Shown here: positions 10,995 through 22,213 of the stretch, in pieces
How positions within the stretch are numbered: position 1 is the stretch's first letter
Layout of the letters: the number at the start of each line of letters is the position of its first letter
From: Saposhnikovia divaricata
Lineage: Eukaryota > Streptophyta > Magnoliopsida > Apiales > Apiaceae
Direction of reading: 5' to 3'
NCBI GenBank assembly: GCA_036435485.1
Contig: CM071598.1
Coordinates: 227,494,648 to 227,558,647, forward strand
Length of the DNA: 64,000 nucleotides
Position numbers and translations under genes: made by a program
Notes under the pieces: model-generated
What the model was told of the DNA's origin: nothing
Database searches by the model: none
The model's input: only the letters and a program-made list of their open reading frames with translations

Positions 10995-11404
10995 TTTAGA
11001 AAAGATGTGGGAAGATAGCAAGAAGGTTGTCAACAAATGGGTGAATGGTCCTTATGATAAGGATAAGTCTAATGCGATCTTCGAGCCACCATGATTTGAA
11101 TCATATTTGTCCGGCTAAATGACGTTAACGACAGCGCTTCGTGGGAGGCAACCCATGTGGTTCCGATAAGTAGGTATGTTCTACTATTCCTCGTATTTAC
11201 TGCCATTCAATGCGGACATTGAATCTTTCAAGTTTGGGGGTGGTTTGGGGGATAAGTAGTGTATATGTAGTTATTTGTGATTATGTGTCATTGTGTTCAT
11301 ATAGATGTCATATTTTGCATGTTAGTGGTAGTTCATTCATATTTTGTTCGTGTTATCTACGTTTGTTTCATATAGGACATTCTGTTTTTTTTATTTTTCG
11401 TATT
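10995..11404 (+). other. Athila-like 3' segment
   Basis: It contains the Athila-type conserved non-coding block (11100-11165) and a polypurine-like tract gggggtggtttgggggat near 11230. It then turns AT-rich up to an abrupt junction with the copia B gag remnant near 11404. No ORF is supported. Confidence 0.55.
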
Positions 11405-11845
11405 GTCTGAAGCACTTGCCAACAAAGCAATGTTATCATAATCCAATTCATCCACGGAATCACTGGAATATGCCCAATCTTTCTTTGTAACCATGAGTGC
11501 ATTGCCTTTTCCAGAAGTCCTAGTCTTCTTACACTCACTAGCAAAATGTCCAAGCTCACTACAGTTGAAGCACTTGATCTTTGCTTTATCAAGCTAATAA
11601 TTATGCTTTTGCCTTTGTCACTCTTCTTTTTTTCTTTCTTTTGAAAAGGTCTTTTGTTAAATCTTCTCCTATTAAATCTTCATTTCTTGAAAGCTTTAGC
11701 AAACATAACAAAGAGTTCCTACATATCTGATTCAGAATCACTACTGTCAAAGTCTATATCAGTAGTCTTTGACTTAGAATCATCTTTTCTTTTCTTTTCT
11801 TCTTCCTTGTGATCTTTACAGCAGGCTCAATCAGCTGTTCTTCTG
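11405..11845 (-). pseudogene. copia B gag, distal part with zinc knuckle
   Basis: On the minus strand it shows a lysine-rich segment and then the CCHC knuckle CFNCSELGHFASEC (about 11575-11534), followed by an acidic segment (SVDELDYDN) typical of these gags. Several stops and shifts interrupt the frame between the insertion point and the knuckle. The end at about 11405 is a truncation. Confidence 0.75.
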
Positions 11846-12110
11846 TGTAAGAACCCCAAATTTTGGATATAATTAAAACTTTTTATTAAGTAATGATAAA
11901 ATGAGGAACAATGATTCCGACAACAAGGTCACCAGCTCTAATGAATGGTGGTTTCAAAGAACAATGATTGTAATGAATGGATATTGCTTTGGACAATGAT
12001 CCTGATGCATTGGTATATTGTCAGAATAGAGTAATTCGATGGTTGAGGACCTAGATAAGAATAATCTACCATCCAGGAAGGAGCTAATAGATCCTTGAAG
12101 GGAAATGAGT

Positions 12111-12180
12111 ACGTGCATAGTGTTTCCCATACGTGCATAGTATTTCCCGTACGTGCATAGTGTTTCCTGTACGTGCATAG
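12111..12180 (+). repeat. 20-bp tandem repeat, four copies (5' LTR)
   Basis: The word acgtgcatag occurs at 12111, 12131, 12151 and 12171, an exact 20-bp period. The spacers are nearly identical (tgtttcccat, tatttcccgt, tgtttcctgt). ACGTG is the core of plant bZIP/bHLH binding sites, so it could be an enhancer array; that is inference. Confidence 0.9.
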
Positions 12181-14559
12181 TAATTTGGTGGATGAATAGT
12201 GATTTTGTAAGTTGGAAAACTTTTCACGCCACCCTATGTACGGGACGTGATATGGATGTTTCGAAGTCATATTAGTAATACGCGGAGGAAATAAGTGAAT
12301 GCAGAGACGATCGGAATTCAGAAATTCCAAATTCTTTTTCGGTATAATATTTGACCGGGCAGTGGATTAAATATTATTATAATCCAAGAATTGAGATATT
12401 AACTTTGAGGATTTGATATTTTGGGATGTTATTATATTTGATTTAAGAATGAAGGTAGGAAACCACTGAGGCAGTGAAACAAGCGTTCTAGAAACCGCTA
12501 AAACGATATAACGAGATTAATCAATAAAGCGAACGAATCCTAGATTACGGATTAAGTTCGTATCGAGATTAAATATCCTACATGGTCATCACGAGGATTA
12601 TATTAAGGATTGGGGAAGGTATTATGAATATCGAGAAATTTCCCGGTAAACCCTAGAGGTGAAACTACTTAGTTATTCGTCCGAACGATCAATGAATTAA
12701 GCAATAACCGGACAAGGAATCAAGCAGGGGAGCAAGATGCATGCATGTGCAAGAGGATAAGACCAAGTGACCAAGCTAGTTACAATGCTAACTAGTAACA
12801 TTAGAGATCAAACTACTTAGTAAGCCTTAATACCTCATCAACACCACAAGATCTTAACACATGGCTCAAGTGATGCATGCAATGATATAGTCACTTTATT
12901 AAAGCCACTTTATACAAGATATTTTCTAAACCAAGCAATAATTCACACAAAATAGATGAGAGCAAAGTGAAGCAAGCCAAACAACTCCATTCTCCCATTT
13001 TTTTTACCATTCGGCTTTCATGAAATTCAAAAACAAAATTCCACCTTCCACTCCTTGTTTGATCTTGTAATTTTTAAGGTGAGTTCTATATTTCAAGAAA
13101 CTAATCTCCTAGAAATTTCAAGTCCAAAATCCTTTGTTTCCATTTTCAAATAAATCATTTACAAGGAGGGTGAATAGTGTTCTTCAAGAACTAATCTTGG
13201 TTTTCTTTGATTTTTATGGTTGATTTAGCTAGCTTAAGGCCACTCAAGGATCATACAAAGCTTAGTGAGGCTAGAACATACTCCAAGGAAGGTAGACCTC
13301 TTGAAACCCTAGCATTTGATTTGAGATTTATATATGTTTTTGATGGGTTTAGCTTTGTGTGATTATGGTGGTGATATTAAGCATGATTATGTAGTTAGTT
13401 ATGTGATTTAAGAAGCATGATGATTATGATGGTAAAGTAGATGTTCTTGGACAGATTTGGGATGAGAAATATGTGTATGAATTGTGTTGGTGCCCGGTGT
13501 GGCTTGGTTGTGTTATTACGATTTATAGAACGTCCGATTTATAGCCGTCGTAATGCCGAATTTTTGTTAGCACTTAGAAACCAAGCATGGCAGTTAATGT
13601 AGGTTCCTGACCTTGATAATATCATGACTGGTCCTTGTAGATCTCGAGCCATAGATCGTTTTGGCGAAAGAATCGAAACATTCCGACTTACGGTTTAGGA
13701 GTTATGGTCAAATTACTAAAATTGGTTCGGAACCGTAAGTAAAAGTTCGTAACTTCAATTGAACCCTCGTAAATCATGTTAATCAGTGGCGAATCTTGGT
13801 AATTAAATACTAGAAGTAAAAAGGAAGGTGTGAGAGAAAACCTCATGTGAAACGGATCGTTTTTCGATTTTATAAAAATGTTGGAATCGAAGTTAAACGC
13901 GAACGAACCCCTAAAAACCCGCTTGGTTATAACCTTGGTAAAACACTTAGAAAACGAACGATAAAACTCGGAGTATAATATTGTTTCGTAAGGATCAACC
14001 TTAGAACTTGTATGACTTAAGTATGTCCCAAGTATAAGTACAGTGACATGTCGTATTAACGAACGAATGTCGAGTCGGATCAATGATAAAAAGGAATCCA
14101 CTAAAAGGGGTATAACGAGATAACTCGAGAACGTGTTTCGATTTAAGTATAACTTAACTTTTAAGATGTTAAGTGATTAATCCCGAATGCCTTGGCTATT
14201 TATAGATCACCAAGCTGACCCGGGACCCGCTACCACTACCCCTTATCGTACTCAACTACCAGGCAAGTTTCAATTCCCTTCTTTTAGGCTGTTGTTGTGA
14301 TTGAATAAATATATATATATATATGTTTTCTGTTATACATATGCCATAGCATGCATGCCTACTTTCAAGTTATATCATTATGCTTGTTCCCTGATTGTTT
14401 ATTGGCTTATAAATTAGACAGCTAACGTATCAATTATAAGCCGGTTATTGTAAGACCCTCAGAGAAGGGTGTATATATCTTCTTCATCAAATATAGACCG
14501 GGAGTCAATATTTCTTGATATATCGAGGTCACCTCGTAGGAAAATATTTAAGTAAATAT

Positions 14560-15270
14560 TTTCCCTTATTCGGGCGACGAATGTTATTTGAATATTCGTT
14601 CGAGATTATTTATTTAACGATCCTTACTTCAAATAATTATTTGAACGTAACCATTCGACGAATAATATTTTTCAATATTCATTCAGAGTCGAATTGATTA
14701 TCGATTATTATTTCGAATATTCTTCTAAAGGTTGGACTACTAAATGAATATTATTTGGACACTGATTTAGAATATTATTCATTAAATGAATATTACTTTT
14801 GAATATTCATTTAAGATAGTAATTACCTGATGAATATTATTTTAATGTTCATCTGAAGCTTGATTTATTTATCGAGTCTTATCTCGAATATTCCTTTAAA
14901 GCTTGGATTACTAAATGAATATTACTTGATATTCATTTAGAATATTATGCATTAAATGAATATTACTTTTTTAATATTCATATAAATTCCTAATTAATTA
15001 TGAATATTATTTTGAATATTCATCCAGGGTTCTATTTAATCATCGAATATTATTTTAAATATTTTAAATATTCCTTTTAGGTATTATTAATTAATGAATA
15101 TTATTTTTAATATTCATTTGAATATTTGATTATGCAATAAATATTCTCTCGATATTTCTTCAAGGATTATTTGAGAAATACTCTGATTAAAGATATTCTT
15201 TCATATTCCTAAATATTCTTTAAATATTTTTAATTCAATAAATATTCTCTGAATATTTATTCCATATTTA
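14560..15270. repeat. Array of GAATATT/AATATTC palindromic words (5' LTR)
   Basis: More than twenty copies of gaatatt or aatattc alternate, many as aaatgaatatta...aatattcattt pairs, over about 700 bases. They can form repeated hairpins. The array is conserved in the 3' LTR at about 24930-25640. Confidence 0.8.
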
Positions 15271-16613
15271 GAATAACCTCAATAAGGTTTATCTTCTTCG
15301 ATTATTACGGAAAATATCTCGAAGTCATATTATTATTAATCTTATATCAAGAAAGGTTCTCAGACATCATTCTTCTTGAGTCTATCTCCCTAAAAATAAG
15401 GGAACCTTACTTGGAAAAATGTTGTTTATCTTTTCGACTTCCCGGTCATAAAGTATTCTCTCCACTCGCAACTCGGGTGCTATGGACTTATTAAGTCATT
15501 GTTTACCTTCTCATCTTTCGAGGGGTAAGATTGTTGGAACAAGTTGATATTCATTACCAAGCAATAGCTTGGAAGTTATTGGTGAATTTTCCTTTCCAAC
15601 TAGATACGACTACTTTGTAGAATCTTATCAACAAGAATTATACTTGGGGAAAGGGGGACGAACGTTACATTCAGAATCATGAATTCTATTTGAACTAGGA
15701 GTCGTGTAAGAGGCCGAGTAGCACCGGTCCATCCCCTTTGGCCCAACCGTTGGCCGGGGAGAGCTAGTAAGGCGGTATACAAGTAAAGCCGTCAGTTCTT
15801 CCTTCTACCGGTAGTAAATCTAAATTGAGCTGTACGATCTCGACTGATCATCAAGATTGGAACAGCGGGCGCGGTGAATACTCCATCATTGGTTCATCAT
15901 CCAAACTTATTTATTTCCTGCAACATGATTACTGTTGGCAGAGCGGGAAAAGTGTTCATAACTGGAATTGCAACCTTTTCATGCAAGTTCCTCTTCTTAA
16001 TAACAATGAGAATATCTCGCTTACTTTTGATGTAGCAGATATTTATACAAACAAATACTTTAAGTTACCTTGTAACTTCATCGTTCATATTATACTGGCA
16101 TCATTTCCGTAAATGCATGGCATATGGTTTGAAAGATACTTTTGAACTGTTATATATTATCGTTCAGTTATATATTATTGTTGGTGGGCTATTGCTCACC
16201 CTTGCTTTATTATTATATCACAACAACAGCTAGACCAGATGACTCGCACAAGGCACACTCGACGCGGGCGAGGACGATGAGACTACCAGAGCCGAAGAAG
16301 AAGCTATTGGTAGGATATATTTATTCTTTCAGTACCAAGGATATGGTCTAGTATGACTTATGTAAATGGATGGCAAAGAGTATGTATTTATATTGAAATT
16401 CTTTTGGATTGTAAGAACTCATAATGTGATTAATAAAAATTTGATTATTACTCTGATTTCATCTCTGGGACTATAACGGGTGTGTTTTATATTGTTGTGT
16501 TGGGTCATAGAGACGTAATTTATTTTATGTTAAGGAAAGTTCAATTGTTGTGGACAGAATTGGAAACCGTGACCACCGGATCCCGGACCCCGGATCTGGG
16601 GGTGTTACAGAAG

Positions 16614-16625
16614 TGGTATCAGAGC
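16614..16625 (+). promoter_or_regulatory. primer-binding site of LARD-like element
   Basis: TGGTATCAGAGC, a perfect complement to the 3' end of initiator tRNA-Met, four bases after the LTR end. An intact primer site fits continued reverse transcription. Confidence 0.93.
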
Positions 16626-19600
16626 GTACGTTATAAACCCCAGAGATGAGGTGACGTTAAAACAATAAATTCACTAAGATAATAAGAACTCTTGCCAAGT
16701 TCATAGTCGGACTACTTAATGTAGTGATGACATATAAAACCCTTATGGGAACTCTTAAGTATCATGATAGTAACCTAGCTCGATATCGTATCGACGAGTA
16801 AGGTGACAGACCTTGAGGCATACGAGCAGCAGCACGATAATGCTTTATATGCTAAAGATCGGCGGGTAAATTCGATGGAGTACCCTACTGGAGACCCGGA
16901 AGAGGTTCCAGCAGATAAGGAAAATCCTGTTAGGATAAGGAGCTTACCCTTGAGGAATGAGGGCTGCAGCCAGAAAGACTGTGATGACTAAAGTTTAGTG
17001 CTCAGAAAAGGGAGCATAAAGAACTGAGTTATTAGCAAGAGAACTGAAGATTCATGTTGGATTCGTAGCCGGACTACTGGAGGTAGTACCAGCAAGTGAG
17101 ATGGATTGAAAGGATCACTTGAGATCTTATACGGGAATAGACGAGAATCCCTAGAGACTTCCATATTAACGAAGAAAGAGCTAGAGGGATGTATGATTAT
17201 CAAAGGCATCGATATAAGGCGAGGAGCAGAGTCCCTAGGAATAGTTGAGAAGAGGCAGTAAGTGCCATATCATTTGATAAATGAATAAGTATGAATATGG
17301 TCAGTAATAATTCGCCATGATAAGGCAGATGTCATAGGTTGTAATTTATGGAACCAAATTGAGGTTGATGAAGTTGTTTTATTCAGGAAAATGTCCATTT
17401 TATGAATGAATCAGTTAGAAAGTGAAAACATTGGGAAGTGACAGCATGATTGGATAAAGTTATATAAGGAAGTAGTAAGCGAGACAATGATCTCAGAACC
17501 TACTGGAAGATAAGACCAGTGAGTCAAGATGAACTCGTAATGAGACTATTGTCAAGAGACTAAGTATAGGGTTAATTTAACTCAGTGAAATGATGAACCA
17601 GAAATGTTAGATGCATGTGATTCAGAGGAATATTAAATTCTTTCTTTGAATGGATTATAGTAGTTACCTTAAGTTTACTCCGATGCGGAGTTATAATGGA
17701 TCAAGTAATACGAGCAGCAGTTAAAGAGAAAAATGTGAGAAAATCTTCCTGGAGCTAAAAGATGAAATTGGTAATGACCAAGAGTTGGCATTGCTTAATG
17801 GAAAAAGGAGACTTTGTGCTTCCAACGACGTTTTGCATAAAGGATTAGGATGTGTGCTTGCGCAGCACGACAAAGTACTTGCGGATTCATTCGGACAGCG
17901 CGGTCCACCAGGTCGGATGGCCTTGGTAGTGCCAATTGTGTGGAACAACCAACTCCGACGGTAATGTTCCTTCTGAGACTAGTGGTTAAGTAGACTGACA
18001 TTTGGTAATATTGAATATCAGGACGTATAGGTATCAGAATGTTGTGACAGGTTTCAGTTTGAAACTGTTGAGTCCCTTCTAAGGGATGTGTATAATTGGT
18101 TCCTCTCCAGTGGTAAAACTTCCAACCTAATGACGATTATTTCGTAAATTAGGACTGCTTATGGTTCTACCTGCTTGGAGGTTCATAAAACTATTCTTCA
18201 GGTTTCAAAACTGGTCTCCTTAATGTTACCAGTAGATGGATAGATTGACCAAAATTTCCCTAATTTTGGGGAGAACTTCAACGAATTTTGGCAAACCTTG
18301 TCTTCCTGATTATCAGAGAACCTCATGGAAGAGAGTAGAAACTGGGGCGAACCCCGTGAATTGGGTAAAGTAGCCGCTATATGGGTTGGTGGACAGACCC
18401 CGGTTATCGCGATTGATTGTAGAAATACAATGATGAAGTGAGATTGGACAAAAACAGGAAAAGTAAGTAAGAAACCAGCCAGACTGAGAAACTCCGGGAT
18501 TGACTTAAGTGAAAAGGCTGTTATGCCAGGAATGGTAAGCTTGCATGGCACGTGGGATTGATAAGAATAGTTGAAAAGATAAAAGTAGAGGAAAGGAGAC
18601 CAGAGATGGTGCCGAATAGTCGATTAAGACTTATATAAAGTAAAGTTTTGGAAAGGTGGAAAGGTATCAAAGAAGGTACTATGCCGGTAATTGCTAGAAA
18701 GTAATGCTATTAGCCAACCCCTAAAATCAAATATATATTTTTTGTGTGGCCAGTTGAGGCCAAGTCACAAAGGATTATCAAGTGACTAGACCAGCAATGA
18801 ATGGACAAAGCAGGGTTGCTTCTAAGAAAGCGCCGACTGCAAGGGCTTCTGATATAAAGGAAACATTAATGAGATCATAGGAATCTTCTACTGAACCCTT
18901 TGCAACCCATGTTCTGATTGGGAATTTGCTAGATTTTTTTTTTGTATAGGGTCACCCGTACTAAAGTGATTCATGTATATATGATTATCCAAGACTACGA
19001 GTAAAAATAGAAGTATAATGACTTGAGACGTTTGATGTTAGGGTATTATAAATACCCTGAATATATTATGACTAAGGAAAGTAAACAACGAAGGTTTATG
19101 AAGAGAGTATGGAAATGGTCAGAGATGGATCAGTATGCTGTAGAAATTATGTCTAAGGCAAGTACATTTGAGAAGAACGATAAGTACTAAGAGATTCACG
19201 TTGAACTCGACCAATATCTTTCAAAACATCCTTGCTACCATTACCAAGTTCTGTAAGAGAGCAGATAGGCATACGTTGCCTTTTGGAAGGCCAAATGGGC
19301 TGACAACTATCTGAAAGAAGAGGGTGGCATTAAGCCACCGATCGATTATCAAATGAGAATGATTGAAAAGAGACCTTTATTAAGGATACATGATCTGATT
19401 GCCAATTATAAGATGCAAGAATTCCTTGGCAGTTGAATTAAGGATATGATATCCATAAATTAAGACAAACCCTGGGGAATGCACAAGGGGTGGCATTAAC
19501 CCTAATAACGACATTATGACTTCAGATGATATGAGTTGGACTTGCTAAGGCAACAATGACCGGTAAGGATTATTAAAAAGAGTTCTGGAAAGAACATAGA

Positions 19601-20860
19601 TAGAATTATTAGAGTATTGATCAATGATATTTTGATATACCCTGTACCCAGAAAATACAGGAGGAAGGATGAGGATGACCTATGAAACCTTACAAGGAAA
19701 AAGGTAATATTCCGAACTTCAAAATGGAAGTTTGGTAAGGAATGTATGACATAGTAACCATAGTGCCAGATGAGGCATGTATGAAACCCTGAGGAAGTAT
19801 GGATTGAACCTATAAGGGTTGAGATTATCCTAAGATAAGGAAGGAACTAAGAAAAGAAGTATCCTAAGTAGGATTGGGAATAAAACGTGATAAAGTTCCC
19901 ACGGGTAGGTGGAAGCAATGACTTATGGAGAAAGACTGATAAATATATTTTTCTCCATCAGCAGAGCTTAAGGGAGAATGCTTTCACCCAACAATGATGG
20001 GAATGAGGTAGAAATGTTTGAATTGGAGTATATCCAGAGAACCAAGATTACCAGAAATTATTATTATCAGGAAAGGCCAATGAGGTGGCCGACAGTCTAA
20101 GTATAAAGGAATAATTACAAATGTTCATACCGAATAAACAAAATGATATTTGGAAAGACCTTGAAGGTCATATTGGAGTGGAGGAAGTTACATTCCTTTT
20201 GATGATTGTGCAAGAATCGAAGGTAATAATAGTTTAAGTAAAGATTCGATTCCTGATGGAGTCTTAAGCATATTACGTACCTTAGAAGGTCCCGTTTTGA
20301 GGCAGACCAGGACCATGATACAAAAATTAACGAAGTAAACCGTTAAGTTTCCAGTCTTTTATGGAAGCTGCATGAGTGATAGTTTCATCACCCTGACATA
20401 GCTGCGATGCTTGAAACTCTTCTGCAATTGTATCTACTTCACGTAATATCTACATCAAGTTCAGGAAGTGTTCCTTATGGATAAGGAATAGTGATTACTT
20501 TGTCTCCCTAAAGGATTTGAAACCCGTAGGATTAGCTATTAATGCACTACGTAAACAACAAGCGATGGTGATTCTTCTAAGAAAGTAGATGACAATGTAA
20601 AGATAAAGAAAGTGCTGCCATTGATTAACTAAATGGCATGTTGATGAATGACAAACAAGTTTATGTTAGTGTACTTCTGCGCAAGCAAGATAGAGAATAT
20701 GAGGTTGATGATTCATGATGTTAAAGATATTCCCATGGAAAGAATTAATGAGACTTGGAGGGAAGGGCGGTTGAGCCCGAGACTTATTGGGCCACCTGAG
20801 AGTTTAAAAGTGTTCGGACGGCGGTATTCGAGCCAACCTTACCCCCAAAACTTATAGCAC
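16626..20860 (+). pseudogene. decayed gypsy-type internal region of LARD-like element
   Basis: No frame stays open for more than about 120 codons. Faint protein echoes are readable. 17822-17900 gives HKGLGCVLAQHDKVLA, like gypsy RNase H. 19614-19640 gives LINDILIY, like the RT catalytic box FIDDILIYS with one Asp lost. 20071-20110 gives GKANEVADSLS, like the RNase H-integrase joint GKANVVADALS. 20750-20800 gives GRLSPRLIGPPE, like the chromovirus integrase C-terminal GPY/F box. Gag and protease were not recognised. The echo at 17.8 kb is out of the usual order, so rearrangement is possible. Nothing here could make an enzyme. Confidence 0.65.
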
Positions 20861-22213
20861 GGTCATAACGGGTTATCATGTGGCCAGGCTACGCCAGTAA
20901 AATTCAGATGCTCGATAGATGATAAGAGCATGAGCCGGTAGATATACGACCTGGTCTGACTTACGAAAGACAACCTGTGGAAAACCACGGATAGAAAAGA
21001 ACAAGTGATGAGAAACAAGGTTGGTAGAAGTAGATTATATGAATCTAAGTTAAAGGGATCGGGCCAGATTCATTTCGGAAAGTTTAAATTGGAATAACGT
21101 GATGATTATAGAATAAATGTGATGGAATACCGATAAGGAGGTACCAAGTGCAAAAAGGTGTCTCAATAAAGAGGTGAAGGTGAAAGTAAATAATAGAAAT
21201 GAGTGAGAATCAGATAATAAGAAGGATGTGATTGATAAAGAAAAGGTTGGGAAAGCAACTATGGAATGAGAAGCAAGGAATGTTATGAATGGGTTTTCTA
21301 ATGAATTCTCAGGATGACAACCTGATAGTGTCAATATTATAGTTATGAAAAAGCTAGTAACATGATATGGGATGTCAGTAATAATGATGTTGAGTGAGAA
21401 ATCTAAGATTAACCTGAAAGGTTGAAGGATTTCCCGAATGTGAGTATCGCTAAGATTGAACAAGAGTATTTGTCCATAGAATAATGGACAAAGCAGCAAG
21501 ATATGTTGACACGTGAGATTGCGATCAAATAGTATTGGATATAATTATGATTAATTTCTTCTTTGATAAACCTCTATAGTTCAGAGGTAAATTCTGAGTA
21601 TGATATTCTACAATCATGAAAGCTTTCCATAATCCTTTAGAACTCTTTTCTCTTCTTCTCTCTTATTCATCTTCTTTATGAATTGAGAAGAACAACCCTT
21701 TTAGGAGGGGAGGTACTGCTACGTGACTATCTGTCTATGTGATAGAAGTCTAAGTGGAATACCATAACTTGTTTAATTACTTGTCAAGTACTAAAGGCTG
21801 GCCCCCTTCTGTACTAATTATGCAATATAACAAATGTTCAATTGATCATAGTGATCTCTCAATAAATCTTTCCACTTCTCTATATTGATCGAGATTGCGA
21901 AGATTAAAGCGATCAGGAAATGCACAGTACGAGCGAGGTTACCTCCGAATTCATAGGGTGATAGTGATACCAATGTTACTGTAGGTATCAATAAGGATAA
22001 GACTGAGTAAGAGTATAACCCGGATAGTGAGTTGTACGAAAAGTAGCAACGTTGATGGAAAAAGGATACAGTATGGATTGTAGCACTAGAAGATGTGTTG
22101 AGGAAGGGTAGAACGACTAAGAATTGACCGGGAAGCTAAAAAGTGAACGACAGGCAAACGACTCTTTGCTTCCTACCTGATTCCGGGACGGAATCCTTTT
22201 AAGGAGGGGAGAC
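20861..22213 (+). other. 3' non-coding segment of LARD-like element with two polypurine tracts
   Basis: No coding signal after the integrase echo. Two similar polypurine tracts occur: ttttaggaggggagg ending near 21713, and ttttaaggaggggagac ending at 22213, directly before the 3' LTR. The second is the functional position. Confidence 0.7.

Larger units (their letters stand above)
8867..11404 (+). mobile_element. Athila-like Ty3/gypsy remnant, internally deleted
   Basis: It keeps the 3' half of gag, a protease and a short 3' segment that includes the conserved Athila-type stretch around 11128-11160 (gcgcttcgtgggaggcaacc). No reverse transcriptase, RNase H or integrase core is found. The end of the protease domain runs into LPSHLKYVLL (the pre-RT linker of Athila elements), followed at once by IFKVCQDNVLKRW, which resembles the linker just before integrase. 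The simplest reading is an internal deletion of RT and RNase H, with a second loss removing integrase. No LTRs are seen. Confidence 0.75.
11846..16609 (+). repeat. 5' LTR of LARD-like element (4764 bp)
   Basis: Unusually long LTR with TG...CA ends. It holds a four-copy 20-bp tandem repeat (12111-12180), a TA microsatellite (about 14306-14326), an array of gaatatt/aatattc palindromic words (14560-15270), and a GC-richer block with short inverted repeats (15710-15780). Matching ORFs of up to about 130 codons in both LTRs are not coding: they differ between copies and carry no known domain. Confidence 0.92.

Noticed and set aside
12111..12180. Short regular repeats that might suggest a CRISPR array
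   Set aside because: Period of 20 bp without unique spacers, inside a plant LTR and duplicated with it; no cas genes.
11938..12330. 130-codon minus ORF repeated identically at 22306-22698
   Set aside because: Identity comes from being in both LTRs of one element; it runs across the 20-bp tandem repeat and has no domain.
14515..14697. Small ORFs inside the LARD LTRs (also 15825-16351 and their 3' copies)
   Set aside because: They differ between LTR copies without codon bias and have no domains.
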